From assembly GCF_009392895.1 (NCBI RefSeq), contig NZ_CP045488.1, positions 2,046,001 to 2,110,000 of the forward strand: a stretch of 64,000 nt of DNA, in the 5' to 3' direction. The translations under genes and the position numbers were made by a program. The notes beneath the pieces were generated by a model that was not told the origin of the DNA, did no database searches, and was given only the letters and a program-made list of their open reading frames with translations. This document shows, one piece after another, positions 52,446-61,899 of this stretch; position 1 is the stretch's first letter, and each line of letters starts with the position of its first letter. This DNA comes from Natronorubrum aibiense. GTDB lineage: Archaea; Halobacteriota; Halobacteria; Halobacteriales; Natrialbaceae.

Positions 52446-52615
52446 CGTGACTCGACTGTTTCTACGATCTCGTGGTCGATCTCGGCTTTGCCGCCAGTCG
52501 GTCGCGCAAGCGTCGTGCCACAGACGGCACAGGCGACCTCCGTGGAGGCTTTACCGAAGACGGTCTGTTCGTTCTCGCAGTCACTGCATCGGACGCTGTA
52601 GAAATTTCCTGCCAT
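52442..52615 (-). CDS. rps27e: 30S ribosomal protein S27e
   Basis: A 57-residue zinc ribosomal protein. Zinc ligands lie in [17 protein letters not shown] and [21 protein letters not shown] at 52615 ([10 protein letters not shown]) is the conserved start; it begins 5 bases after the L44e stop and overlaps aIF2alpha by four bases. This arrangement is the standard archaeal translation operon. Confidence 0.95.
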   Translation of the reverse strand: MAGNFYSVRCSDCENEQTVFGKASTEVACAVCGTTLARPTGGKAEIDHEIVETVESR

Positions 52616-52620
52616 TGTAA

Positions 52621-52902
52621 TCACTCCTGGAACTCGAGTCGGCCGGCGCGCCATCCTTCGCGGAGATGGGCTTTGCCACACTCGCTGCACCGGTACTTGA
52701 GGTTGGTCTTCTTCGTTGGCTTTTCGCCACCCGGCACTTTCGAGAAGCGACCGGAGTTACCGATAGTCGCGCTGTTGCGCCGCGTTCGGCGAGCGTCCCA
52801 TTTCATCCCGGAGGAACGGCCGGATCGGGCCTTCTCGACTTCGTGTTCGTGGTGTTCGTTACAGTGCGGGCAGTACGTATTGAATCGGCGTGGCATCTGC
52901 AT
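52621..52902 (-). CDS. rpl44e: 50S ribosomal protein L44e
   Basis: A 93-residue zinc ribosomal protein. [21 protein letters not shown] provides the first cysteine pair and [16 protein letters not shown] the second; the central basic arm [22 protein letters not shown] contacts rRNA. ATG at 52902 matches the conserved start of haloarchaeal L44e. A TATA-like tttaaa on the minus strand near 52938-52943 gives a short leader. First gene of the operon. Confidence 0.96.
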   Translation of the reverse strand: MQMPRRFNTYCPHCNEHHEHEVEKARSGRSSGMKWDARRTRRNSATIGNSGRFSKVPGGEKPTKKTNLKYRCSECGKAHLREGWRAGRLEFQE

Positions 52903-53067
52903 GGTTATCTCACTTGGCGTGGGCTAAGACAGCGCTGTTTAAAACCCGTTTGGTTCGTCGTCGAGCGATCACGGTCGTAGGCCGGATAAGATGCAGGCGA
53001 CTGACGCGTGTACTATTACCACGTATATCGGTGTTTGGTAGCACGATACGAGGTGTGGAACACGACG

Positions 53068-56000
53068 ATGGAACTCTCGGCTATCGTACCGAACACCGAC
53101 GTCTTCCGTGATCGTGACCGTCCGCCGACCGACTCCATGAGAACTCATCTCGAGACGGGTGCCGAAACCGTCGGTGATCTCTCGAGGCGGGTTCGAACCA
53201 CTGCGTCGACACGGGTCCGTGAGACGGCTCAAAAGCGGGCGACCGACGCCGTCGAACGAGTCGTCGACGACCTGCTCGAGCGATCGATCAGGCGGAACCA
53301 CAAGGAGTTGCTCGACGAGTCGTCTCTCGATGCGGCCGGCGACCTCGGCTCCGACGGGGCCGATCCGCTCGACCGTGCGCTCGAGCGCTTCCTGTGGCGG
53401 TACGGGCTCGACGAAACGAGGCTGGACGACCGCACGCTCGAGGCGATCCGCCACCGATTGGCGGCCACCGAGTTCGATATGGACGGCGACGACGTGCTCG
53501 AACGAATCCTGTCCATGCGGGACTCGGGACTGAATACGGAACGCGCGTCAGATACGGGATCGGACGATCCGTTCGCCGACGCGTGTACGCAACTGCAGGC
53601 CCACCTTCGCGGGACGGCCGATCGCTCCATCGACGACGTACTCGAGGACGTCCTCGAGCGCGATGCGATTTCGGTCGCACACGATGTCGAACGCGTCCTC
53701 ATGGAGGATATCCCATCAATCGCCACCGCGCTCGAGTCCGAACTGGGGGCGACGGCAAATGGAAACGGACCGACGCCAGCGGACGCAGCGTCGACCGATC
53801 CGATGCGGGCGACCCCGACGCCGACTACGGCCGGCGGTCGCACAGGAGGGCTCCGGTCGGCCGCCGCGATGGGAGTCGCGGCGACGATGCTCCGCGCCGA
53901 CGACGGCGGCCTCGATCCCGCGGTCGCGAGCGCGGTGTCGAACCTCTCTCGAGGCGGTCCCGACGCCGTGTCGATCGACCGCCTCTTCGACAACCTGCTC
54001 CCGGTGTTGATACGGACCGGCGTCGAAAGCGACCGGGGCCTCGAGGTGCTTCGGTCGACGTCGACCAAGTCACTGGCGCTCGTGAGCCTGTTCGTCGCCA
54101 ACCTCGTAGCGATGACTCTCGGGGCCTGGATCTCCCGGAAGAAGGCCCCACCGATTCCCGACGAGATTCGCGGTCCGGACGGCGACGTCGTCGTGACCGA
54201 CGAGCAAGTCCGCCTCGGGAAGCAGGCGTTTCAGGCCAACGGCCTCATGAACCACGGGTCGATTCTGGGCAACGGCTCGTACTTCGGGGTCGACCTCACG
54301 GCTGACGCCCTCGAGTTGAAAGCCGAGTACATGCGCGCGTACTACACTCGAGAGCACGGTGTCGAGTCGGTCGACGCGCTCGATGACGCCGACCGGGCGA
54401 CCGTCGAGCGACGTGTCGAACGGGAGCTCGACGCCGACGCGCCCGAGGGCTCGATCGCCGAGTACTCGGCGGCAGAAGTCTACGCCCACCGTCGTCTTCG
54501 AGCGGCGTACGTCGACCGGTACTACGGGGGATCGCCCGAGCGCGGAATCCCACAAGGGTACGTCGACTCCCCGGAACAGGCCGAACGGATCGCCGACTTC
54601 GCCTGCTGGACGGCGTGGATGGCCCACACGAACCGCCCCGGATCGGACCACTCCTACACGAACGACTGGCCGTACGTGCCCGGGACCGGGAACCGACCGA
54701 CTGGACAGGTCGTCGTCTGGAGTACGATCAGCGTCGTCCTGCTCATCGCCGGCGGCGGGATCGGTGTCTGGGCCTACCACGCCTTCGACGTCGCTGAGCC
54801 GACGACGGATCTCGTCGACGTACCCTCGCCCGATTCGGTGACGGTCACACCGGCCCAGTACGCTGCGGCGCGGTACGTCCCCGTCGCCGGCGCGCTGTTC
54901 GTCGTTCAGACGCTTGCCGGGGCCTTGCTGGCTCACTACTACGTCGAGCGGACCGGCTTCTACGGCATCGGTGACGCGCTCGGCATCGACATCGTCTCCG
55001 TACTGCCGTTCTCGGTCGGACGGACGTGGCACGTCAACCTCGGTATCCTCTGGATCACGACGCTGTGGCTCGCCGGCGGGCTCTTCCTGCCGGGACTGTT
55101 CAGTGAGCGGGATCCGCCGTGGCAGGCCGAGGGCGCGACCGCACTGCTTGGTGCCCTCGTGACTATCACGGTCGGAGCGTTCGCGGGCGTCTGGCTCGGA
55201 ACTCGCGGCGCGTTCGGCTCGCCCGGATCCGGTGATTCGGACGGCGACCTCTGGTGGTGGCTCGGCTCCGAGGGCCTCGAGTACCTCGAGGTCGGCCGAG
55301 TCTGGAAGCTCGGACTGCTCGCCGGCTTCGCCACCTGGACGGGATTGGTGCTCCGTGCCGTCCGACAGCTCGAGGAGCCGCCGACGGGGCTGGGACACTT
55401 CATGACCTACGCCGGCGGCTCCATCGCGTTGCTGTTCGCAGCGAGCATGCTCTACACGCCCGAGACGAACATCGCCGTGACGGAGTTCTGGCGCTGGTGG
55501 GTCGTCCACATGTGGGTCGAGGGTGTCTTCGAGTTCTTCGTCACCGCCGTTATCGCCGCCGCGCTGGTCTCGATGGACCTCATCGAAAAAGCCGACGCGG
55601 AGACGGCGATTCTCTTCGAGGTGTTCGCGATCATGGCGGCGGGAATCGTCGGCGTCTCCCACCACTACTGGTGGGTCGGCCTCCCCGACATCTGGGTGCC
55701 GATCGGCACGACGTTCTCGACGCTCGAGTTCATTCCGCTGGTGTTCGTCCTCTATCGGAGCCTCGGCGAGTACCGTTCGTTGAAAGCCCGCGGTGAGGAG
55801 TTTCCCTACACGCTGCCCTTGCTGTTTATCCTTGGCAGTAGCATCTGGAACTTCGTCGGCGGCGGCGTACTCGGGTTCTTCATCAATCTGCCGTTGATCA
55901 ACTACTACGAACACGGCACCTACCTGACCGTCGCCCACGCCCACACGGCGACGTTCGGCGCGTTCGGTCTGCTCGCGCTCGGGCTCGGAACCTACATCCT

Positions 56001-56313
56001 GCGGGTCGTTACGCCCGAAGCGGCGTGGAACCCGACGTGGTTCCGCGGCGCGTTCTGGCTGACGAACGTCGGACTCGTGATCATGACCGTCGCCTCGCTG
56101 CTCCCGATCGGATTCGTGCAGTTACAGACGTCGTATCAGGACGGCTACGCCGCCGCCCGGAGCCTCGAGTTCTACGACCAAGACCACGTGCAGACGCTGC
56201 TGTGGGCGCGAACGCTCGGTGATACGCCGATGATCCTCGGTGCGCTCGCCTTTACCGTTGGGGCGATTCGCCACCTCTGGAAGGCGCGAGGGCAACCGAC
56301 CGAAACCGGCTGA
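53068..56313 (+). CDS. norB: quinol-dependent nitric oxide reductase with long N-terminal extension
   Basis: A 1081-residue qNor-type haem-copper-family protein that reduces NO to N2O with quinol. From residue about 331 it has the qNor plan: a first span, a large external domain (KQAFQANGLMNHGSILGNGSYFG), then about 13 spans. Metal ligands are visible: His655 (RTWHVNLG), His814 and Glu818 (VHMWVEGVFEFF), His865/866 (GVSHHYWWVG) and His957/959 (VAHAHTATFG). Residues 1-330 are a hydrophilic, Asp/Arg/Glu-rich helical region not seen in ordinary qNor (about 760 residues). ATG at 53068; a GTG 15 bases upstream is in frame. Confidence 0.92.
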   Translation: MELSAIVPNTDVFRDRDRPPTDSMRTHLETGAETVGDLSRRVRTTASTRVRETAQKRATDAVERVVDDLLERSIRRNHKELLDESSLDAAGDLGSDGADPLDRALERFLWRYGLDETRLDDRTLEAIRHRLAATEFDMDGDDVLERILSMRDSGLNTERASDTGSDDPFADACTQLQAHLRGTADRSIDDVLEDVLERDAISVAHDVERVLMEDIPSIATALESELGATANGNGPTPADAASTDPMRATPTPTTAGGRTGGLRSAAAMGVAATMLRADDGGLDPAVASAVSNLSRGGPDAVSIDRLFDNLLPVLIRTGVESDRGLEVLRSTSTKSLALVSLFVANLVAMTLGAWISRKKAPPIPDEIRGPDGDVVVTDEQVRLGKQAFQANGLMNHGSILGNGSYFGVDLTADALELKAEYMRAYYTREHGVESVDALDDADRATVERRVERELDADAPEGSIAEYSAAEVYAHRRLRAAYVDRYYGGSPERGIPQGYVDSPEQAERIADFACWTAWMAHTNRPGSDHSYTNDWPYVPGTGNRPTGQVVVWSTISVVLLIAGGGIGVWAYHAFDVAEPTTDLVDVPSPDSVTVTPAQYAAARYVPVAGALFVVQTLAGALLAHYYVERTGFYGIGDALGIDIVSVLPFSVGRTWHVNLGILWITTLWLAGGLFLPGLFSERDPPWQAEGATALLGALVTITVGAFAGVWLGTRGAFGSPGSGDSDGDLWWWLGSEGLEYLEVGRVWKLGLLAGFATWTGLVLRAVRQLEEPPTGLGHFMTYAGGSIALLFAASMLYTPETNIAVTEFWRWWVVHMWVEGVFEFFVTAVIAAALVSMDLIEKADAETAILFEVFAIMAAGIVGVSHHYWWVGLPDIWVPIGTTFSTLEFIPLVFVLYRSLGEYRSLKARGEEFPYTLPLLFILGSSIWNFVGGGVLGFFINLPLINYYEHGTYLTVAHAHTATFGAFGLLALGLGTYILRVVTPEAAWNPTWFRGAFWLTNVGLVIMTVASLLPIGFVQLQTSYQDGYAAARSLEFYDQDHVQTLLWARTLGDTPMILGALAFTVGAIRHLWKARGQPTETG

Positions 56314-56385
56314 GCGTCGACTTCGCACGTCTGGGTCGGCTCAGACTCCGAAGCGCTTAATCCGTTCTCGCGAGAATCCAACGGC

Positions 56386-56652
56386 ATGAAGCAGCTCATC
56401 ATCCACGGCGACCCAGGAATCCGAAAAGGGGCCATCATCAACTACGACGGCGAGGAGCTGATCTGTTTCGGCATCAACCGAAACGGAGAGTGGCACGGCC
56501 CCGAGACGGTCCAGCTGTGGTGTACCGTCGGCACCGAAGACGAGTTCGGCGATTACGAGCGACGAAACTACACGCCTCACTTCCTCGATGTGGACCGGGT
56601 CGACGCCGACGCCGTCGATGTCGTCCGGCCGAAAGGCGATCTGGCAGTCTGA
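56386..56652 (+). CDS. HAH_0734-family small haloarchaeal protein
   Basis: An 88-residue protein conserved in haloarchaea under the HAH_0734 name: MKQLIIHGDPGIRKGA at the start, EWHGPETVQLWCTVGTEDE in the middle, and a DVDRVDADAVDVV end. The function is unknown; no catalytic motif is obvious. A TATA-like gcttaatcc lies about 30 bases before the ATG. Confidence 0.75.
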   Translation: MKQLIIHGDPGIRKGAIINYDGEELICFGINRNGEWHGPETVQLWCTVGTEDEFGDYERRNYTPHFLDVDRVDADAVDVVRPKGDLAV

Positions 56653-56791
56653 TACGGATAGTCATCCGGACGGCTCGCGTCTCGAGACGAGCGTGGAGAC
56701 ACGCGACGCGCCTCAACAGTGGTCGTGGCGCACTACCGAAGCAACGGTGGACGCCCTGTTTTCATATTACTCAAACGTCACATAGTGAACG

Positions 56792-57092
56792 ATGCACGCC
56801 GGGATTCTCGTTCCGACCGACGGTGGGGAGCGGATCGACGACGTAGTGGACTACGCGATCGAACCGTCGAGCAGTCTGCGGCGACAGTCCATACGCTCGC
56901 GGTCGTCGACGAACGCGTCCTCGCCGATCTCGACGGTGACCTCGAGCAGTCTGTCGCCGAGACACTCGGTTTCCTTCCCCGTGCGTCAACGTGTGCGACT
57001 ACGACGGTTACGACACGTTCAGGAACCGGAATCGATACTCGAGCGTACACGTGGTACCTGTGGTCTGGCAATGACCTGTGGTCGCAGTGTCG
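56792..57092 (+). pseudogene. decayed universal stress protein (UspA) gene
   Basis: The first about 27 codons read like a UspA N-terminus (HAGILVPTDG then RIDDVVDYAIE). After about 56868 the recognisable UspA continuation (EQSAATVHTLAVVDERVLADLDGD) is in another frame, so a frameshift has occurred. Later sequence (about 56975-57092) only faintly resembles the family and there is no ATP-binding G-2x-G-9x-G motif. Truncated and frameshifted, it is presumably non-functional. It lies just upstream of the initiator tRNA. Confidence 0.65.
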
Positions 57093-57147
57093 GTGACCGG
57101 ATCGAGCCTAACGGTACAAACCCCCATACGGCGACCGAATCACAACC

Positions 57148-57155
57148 CTTAATTA
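57148..57155 (+). promoter_or_regulatory. TATA box of the initiator tRNA gene
   Basis: cttaatta lies 23-30 bases before the first tRNA base, the spacing expected of an archaeal promoter for a tRNA transcribed with little or no leader. Confidence 0.55.
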
Positions 57156-57177
57156 GTGCACTCCGTTATGATGGGAT

Positions 57178-57252
57178 AGCGGGATGGGATAGCCAGGAGA
57201 TTCCGGCGGGCTCATAACCCGCAGACCGGTAGTTCAAATCTACCTCCCGCTA
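57178..57252 (+). tRNA. initiator tRNA-Met (CAU)
   Basis: A 75-base cloverleaf. Acceptor arms agcggga (57178-57184) and tcccgct (57245-57251) pair fully, with discriminator A at 57252; the anticodon loop is ctcataa (CAT) in a stem with three G-C pairs (gcggg/cccgc), a hallmark of initiator tRNA. The D arm carries gatagccaggagattcc and the T arm gttcaaatc. A1-U72 is as in other haloarchaeal initiators. CCA is not encoded. No intron. Confidence 0.96.
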
Positions 57253-57311
57253 TATTTTGGCGTTCACAACTCCGTGAGCGTCATGTATAGCACAGGCGGT
57301 GGTGACCCAGA

Positions 57312-57338
57312 CGGCACTCTCACTTCGTTCGAGTGCCG
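57312..57338 (-). terminator. 8-bp hairpin downstream of the peptide transporter operon
   Basis: Arms cggcactc (57312-57319) and gagtgccg (57331-57338) are perfect reverse complements with an 11-base loop. It lies 64 bases beyond the stop of the last transporter gene on the minus strand and could mark the 3-prime end of that transcript. Confidence 0.4.
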
Positions 57339-57401
57339 GTGTAGCGCAACTCTTAGAGACTCGGCGAAGAAAACGAGCGCAGCACACAGTGGTCAAACGG
57401 T

Positions 57402-58634
57402 TCAGTCGTGTCGAAGACAGGCCGCGTCTTGCCCCGCCTCTGTCACCTCGAGCGACGGCGCGCGCCGTTCACAGGGGGTGGCGAACTCGGTCGCGAGGAG
57501 GGCGGCAGCGCGGTCCGGATCGCCCGCGGCGATCTGCTCGAGCGCCGTTTCGAGGACCGCGTCGGCGCGATCGTCCTCGAGTTGGGCGGGGAGGGAAAAC
57601 GTCTCGCGAAGTGTTGTAGTCGATGCCCTCGCCTCGCCGTCGACAGTCTCGTTCGCAAGGTGCTGGCGCAGGTCCATGATACGCCGCCAGATGCGTTGCT
57701 CGATGTCGTAACCGTCCGGCTGGATGACCTCGGGACAGCGGGTGTGGAATCGACAGCCACTCGGCGGGTTCGACGGACTCGGAACGTCACCCGTAAGTGA
57801 AACAGCCGTGCCGCGGTCTCGCGGATCAGTCGTCGGAATCGACGCCAGCAACGCTCGCGTGTAGGGATGCTGGGGGTCAGTGAACACGTCCTCGGTGGGG
57901 CCGCGTTCGACGATCTCGCCAAGATACATGACGGCGATTCGGTCACAGAGTTGCCGAACGACGCCCAGATCGTGGCTGATGAGGACGATGCTCAAGCCGA
58001 CCGATGCCTGCAAGTCGGCTAACAGCGCCAAAATCTCGGATTGCACCGAGACGTCGAGTGCGGCGGTCGGTTCGTCGGCGACGAGCAGGTCCGGGTTCAC
58101 CGAGAGCGCGCGGGCGAGTCCGACGCGTTGTTTCTGTCCGCCGCTGAGTTCGTGCGGATAGCGCTCGGCGTCCGCAGCCGACAGCCCGACGCGCTCGAGG
58201 AGGTCCGCGACGATTTCGCGGCGACGCGTCGCCGCCGTCAATCCCTGTACGAGCAGCGGTTCGGCGATCGCATCGCCAACACTCATCCGCGGATCGAGAC
58301 TCGAGTCGGGATCCTGAAAGAGCAACTGTGCGCGACGCCGAAACCGCTTGCACGCCGCGTCGTCGAAGGCCGTCACGTCCTCGCCATCGAAGACGACCGT
58401 GCCGGCAGTTGGCTCCTCGAGTCCGAGCAGCGCTCGGGCCGCAGTCGACTTTCCACAGCCGCTCTCACCGACGAGACCGACCGTCTCGCCCGGATAAACG
58501 TCGAAATCGATGCCGTCGACAGCGCGGACACGACCAGTCTCTGTACCCAGCAGTCCGTCGGTGAGCGGATAGTGTTTCGTCAGATTGCGAACCGACAGCA
58601 GCGGCTGGTCGTCCTCGGGACGTCCGTCAGTCAC
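57402..58634 (-). CDS. oligopeptide/dipeptide ABC transporter ATP-binding protein (DppF-like)
   Basis: A 410-residue ATPase. Walker A GLVGESGCGKSTAAR, Q-loop LLFQDPDSSLDP, signature LSGGQKQR and Walker B LLVADEPTAALD are intact, and the C-terminal oligo_HPY segment ([24 protein letters not shown]) is present. A further 100-residue Glu/Ala/Arg-rich tail follows, longer than usual. GTG at 58634 is chosen because a strong Shine-Dalgarno GGAGGTG (58641-58647, minus strand) precedes it by six bases. It overlaps the upstream ATPase gene by 8 bases. Last gene of the operon. Confidence 0.93.
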   Translation of the reverse strand: MTDGRPEDDQPLLSVRNLTKHYPLTDGLLGTETGRVRAVDGIDFDVYPGETVGLVGESGCGKSTAARALLGLEEPTAGTVVFDGEDVTAFDDAACKRFRRRAQLLFQDPDSSLDPRMSVGDAIAEPLLVQGLTAATRRREIVADLLERVGLSAADAERYPHELSGGQKQRVGLARALSVNPDLLVADEPTAALDVSVQSEILALLADLQASVGLSIVLISHDLGVVRQLCDRIAVMYLGEIVERGPTEDVFTDPQHPYTRALLASIPTTDPRDRGTAVSLTGDVPSPSNPPSGCRFHTRCPEVIQPDGYDIEQRIWRRIMDLRQHLANETVDGEARASTTTLRETFSLPAQLEDDRADAVLETALEQIAAGDPDRAAALLATEFATPCERRAPSLEVTEAGQDAACLRHD

Positions 58635-59682
58635 GCTCGTCACCTCCGTCTGTCCGTTCGGGAGCGCGCGACCGGCTTTCTGAGGCGGTCTCGAGGACCG
58701 TCGGCTTGGTCGCCGTTTGGTAGTGGAGACACGACACCGCGTGGTCCTCGCCGACGACCGACTCGAACGCCGGCTGGTCGCCGGTCGAACAGTCGTCGAC
58801 CGCGTACGGACAGCGGTCGTGAAATCGACAGCCCGACGGCGGCGCGGTCGGATTCGGGAGTGAACCGGGAATTCCCCCGAGCGAGCCGCGGCCGGGGAGA
58901 CACTCGAGCAGCGCCCGCGTGTACGGATGGCACGGCGTATCGAAGACGTCGTAGACGGTGCCACGCTCCATCACCTTGCCAGCGTACAGCACGACGACGC
59001 GGTCGGCAATCTCCGCGACGACGCCCAGGTCGTGCGTGACGAACAGCATCGCGAGTCCGAACTCCGTTTGGAGTTCCCTTAGGAGCTCGAGGAGCTGGGC
59101 TTGCGTCGTCACGTCGAGCGCCGTCGTCGGTTCGTCGGCGATGAGCAGGTCGGGCTCGCAGGCCAGCGCCATTGCGATGAGCACGCGTTGTTTCATCCCG
59201 CCGCTTAGCTCGTGAGGGTACGCCTCGAGTCGCTCGCTCGCATCGGGGATGCCGACGCGCTCGAGCAGGTCGACCGCTTCGGCGCGAGCGGCCGTGCGGG
59301 AGAGATCCCGGTGGAGGTCGATCGCCTCGCGGAGTTGCCAGCCGATCGTGTACACCGGATTGAGCGCGTTCTGTGGGTTCTGGAAGACGTGACTGATGTT
59401 CTCGCCGCGAATATCGGCGAGTTCGTCCTCGGTACAGTCGGTCAGCTCGATGCCGTCGAAGACGACCGATCCGCCGGTGATCTCTCCTGGTGGGCGCTTG
59501 AACAGTTGGGTGATCGACTCGCAGGCCACCGTCTTGCCGCTGCCACTCTCGCCGACGAGACAGACCGTTTCGCCGCGTCGAACGGTGAAGTCGATCCCAT
59601 CGACTGCGGTGACAGTGCCGTCGTCGGTGTGAAACGCCGTCTGCAAGCTCTCGACAGCGAGCAGTGGGTCAGTTTGGCTCAT
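58627..59682 (-). CDS. oligopeptide/dipeptide ABC transporter ATP-binding protein (DppD-like)
   Basis: A 351-residue ATPase. Walker [17 protein letters not shown]-loop [12 protein letters not shown], signature [15 protein letters not shown], Walker [13 protein letters not shown] and the oligo_HPY block ([24 protein letters not shown]) identify it. The cysteines at the C-terminus fit the iron-sulphur or metal site suggested for this ATPase group. ATG at 59682 overlaps the permease stop by four bases. Confidence 0.94.
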   Translation of the reverse strand: MSQTDPLLAVESLQTAFHTDDGTVTAVDGIDFTVRRGETVCLVGESGSGKTVACESITQLFKRPPGEITGGSVVFDGIELTDCTEDELADIRGENISHVFQNPQNALNPVYTIGWQLREAIDLHRDLSRTAARAEAVDLLERVGIPDASERLEAYPHELSGGMKQRVLIAMALACEPDLLIADEPTTALDVTTQAQLLELLRELQTEFGLAMLFVTHDLGVVAEIADRVVVLYAGKVMERGTVYDVFDTPCHPYTRALLECLPGRGSLGGIPGSLPNPTAPPSGCRFHDRCPYAVDDCSTGDQPAFESVVGEDHAVSCLHYQTATKPTVLETASESRSRAPERTDGGDERD

Positions 59683-60857
59683 CGAGCACCACCCATCGAT
59701 CGCGGATCGAGCGCGTCTCGGAGCGCGTCACCGATGAAGTTGAACGCGAGGACCGTCCCAAAGAGGAACACGCCCGGAATCGTCGAAATCCACCACGCGT
59801 ACTGAAGGTCGTCACGGCCGGCTGCGATGAGCGCACCCCACGACGGGGTGGTGGGGTCGCCGAGTCCGAGAAACGAGAGACTCGCCTCGAAGAGGATCAG
59901 ACTCGGGATCAACAGCGTGGTCGCGGTGATGACGCTGTTCGAGACGTTCGGCAGGAGGTGGCGACGCATCGTCCAGGCGCTACTCGCGCCGGCGTTTTTC
60001 GCCGCCAGCACGTACGGCTCGTCGCGTCGCTGGAGGGCTTCGCTGCGAACGATTCGAGCGATGTTTCCCCAACCCAGCAGTCCAAAGATCACGATCATGC
60101 TGAAGAGACTCCCGCCGTACAGGTAGACGACCACGAGATAGAGGAAAAACGTCGGAAACGTGATCTGGAGATCCACGTACCGCATCAACACCGTATCGAC
60201 CCAGCCGCCGAAGTAGGCGGCGCTGATGCCGACGACTGTCGCGATGGTCACCGTGATGAACGCGGCGATGAGGCCGACCTGCATGCTCACTTCCATGCCG
60301 TAAATAACGGAGACCAAGACGTCTTTCCCTTCGTGAGTGGTCCCGAGTGGATGCTGCCAGGTGCCGTGACAGCGGTCGTTCACGACGGGCCCGATGCAGT
60401 CGACCGGGAGCCACGACTCGACCGACGTGAACACGGGTGGCTGATAGGCGTTGCGGGCATCGACTCGAGGTTTCTCGAGTAGCCGCGGCCCGATCGACCC
60501 GATGACGAACGTGACGAGCAGATAGCCCAGACTCACGACCGCAGCCGTGTTCTTCCTGAACTGGGCCCAGTAGTAGGCCGTCATCCGCCGGTGTTCCGAT
60601 AGCGCCAGGAGAGCAAAGACGGCGATCGTCAGCAGCGTTAGGACATAGAGCCACTCCAGTGGTCCCACGGCGCCGAGCGATGGAAGCACGTCCGTCTTCG
60701 AAGCGAGCAAGAAATCGTAGCCGATACATGCAACGACGAGCGCGTACGCGCTCGCGATGAGGAGTGTACTGCGTGAGACTGCGCGACCGTTGGCGTCGAT
60801 CTCATCCCAGTCGACGTCTTCGAACGTCTCTCGAGAACGCGGTGTGTCGTCTGTCAT
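59679..60857 (-). CDS. peptide ABC transporter permease (DppC-like)
   Basis: A 392-residue inner-membrane permease. The N-terminus has extra spans (about 30-85) before the usual first DppC helix; a long extracellular loop follows, then the binding-protein-dependent transport domain with SEALQRRDEPYVLAAKNAGAS as the cytoplasmic EAA coupling motif. ATG at 60857 shares one base with the stop of the upstream permease; a GTG one codon earlier is possible. Works as heterodimer with the DppB-like subunit. Confidence 0.92.
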   Translation of the reverse strand: MTDDTPRSRETFEDVDWDEIDANGRAVSRSTLLIASAYALVVACIGYDFLLASKTDVLPSLGAVGPLEWLYVLTLLTIAVFALLALSEHRRMTAYYWAQFRKNTAAVVSLGYLLVTFVIGSIGPRLLEKPRVDARNAYQPPVFTSVESWLPVDCIGPVVNDRCHGTWQHPLGTTHEGKDVLVSVIYGMEVSMQVGLIAAFITVTIATVVGISAAYFGGWVDTVLMRYVDLQITFPTFFLYLVVVYLYGGSLFSMIVIFGLLGWGNIARIVRSEALQRRDEPYVLAAKNAGASSAWTMRRHLLPNVSNSVITATTLLIPSLILFEASLSFLGLGDPTTPSWGALIAAGRDDLQYAWWISTIPGVFLFGTVLAFNFIGDALRDALDPRSMGGAR

Positions 60858-61825
60858 CACCGATCACTGTAGTCGATACGCGGATCGAGCATCGTGTACG
60901 CGATATCCTGTGCCAGGTTTCCGATGATCGTCAGAAACGCTGGCACGAGGACCGTCCCGACGACCAGCGCTGTATCCTGATTGACGATCGCTCGATAACT
61001 GAGCGTTCCGAGCCCCGGAATGCCGAACACGACTTCGATCAGATACGAGGCGACGAAGACGATGCCGACCAGATCGCCCACCAGAATCGTCGCGAGTGGC
61101 ACCGCCGCCGGGCGAAAGATATGCCGAAACAGGAGCCGTCGTTCGCCGACGCCTTTCGCCGTCGCCGTCTTGACGAACGCCGCTTCGACGTACTCGAGCG
61201 CCTCTGCACGCGAGTAGCGCATCAGACTCGCCACGGAGGTAAGCGTCAGGACCGTCACCGGCAGGAGCAACTGCTTGACGTTCGCGTACGAAACCGTCGC
61301 GACGCTGGTATCGAAGAGGATCGGTACCCAGCCGAGCGTACCACCGAAGACGACGAGCAAGACGATCGCAAACCAGAAATCGGGGATGCTCAGCCCGAAG
61401 AAGGCAAACGCCGTCGCCGCGTAATCGCCTCGAGTGTACTGATGTGTCGCGGAGTAGAGGCCGATAGCGATCCCGAGGATCGTCGAGAGGAAAATCGATG
61501 GGACGGCGTACATCATCGAGTACGGGATCGCCTCGGCCATCGCCGTTATCACCGGCTGTGATCGGGTTTCGGACCAGCCCCAGTTCAGCGAGACCATGTT
61601 CGTCATGAACTCGATGTACTGGACGGAGATCGGCTGATCGAGTCCGTGATACCGTTCGTACGCGTCGCCGACGCTGTTCGGGTCCTGTCCGGCCTGTGCG
61701 GCCTGAAACTGGAGTTCTGTCAGTTGCGTCTCCGGCGTAAAATACAACAGGAGAAACGTCAGCGACAGGATGAGTAGCGCTGCGACGATCGCCCAAACTA
61801 TCCGACGGAGCACGTACACCGCCAT
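60857..61825 (-). CDS. peptide ABC transporter permease (DppB-like)
   Basis: A 322-residue permease with six spans: AVYVLRRIVWAIVAALLILS as first helix, the loop typical of DppB (YHGLDQPISVQYIEFM), and the EAA motif RAEALEYVEAAFVKTATAKG. The C-terminal NQDTALVVGTVLVPAFL is family-typical. ATG at 61825 is chosen; a GTG two codons upstream is possible. It follows the binding-protein gene after about 75 bases. Confidence 0.93.
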   Translation of the reverse strand: MAVYVLRRIVWAIVAALLILSLTFLLLYFTPETQLTELQFQAAQAGQDPNSVGDAYERYHGLDQPISVQYIEFMTNMVSLNWGWSETRSQPVITAMAEAIPYSMMYAVPSIFLSTILGIAIGLYSATHQYTRGDYAATAFAFFGLSIPDFWFAIVLLVVFGGTLGWVPILFDTSVATVSYANVKQLLLPVTVLTLTSVASLMRYSRAEALEYVEAAFVKTATAKGVGERRLLFRHIFRPAAVPLATILVGDLVGIVFVASYLIEVVFGIPGLGTLSYRAIVNQDTALVVGTVLVPAFLTIIGNLAQDIAYTMLDPRIDYSDR

Positions 61826-61899
61826 GCTCACGGCAACTCACCTGCTATCGTCGAGACGAACTCGCAACTCACGGTTCGAGTGTTCGTTACCTGACCGAC

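Noticed and set aside
54070-55944. 624-codon open frame opposite norB
   Set aside because: Antisense shadow of the nitric oxide reductase gene, which has complete metal-ligand motifs; the shadow has none.
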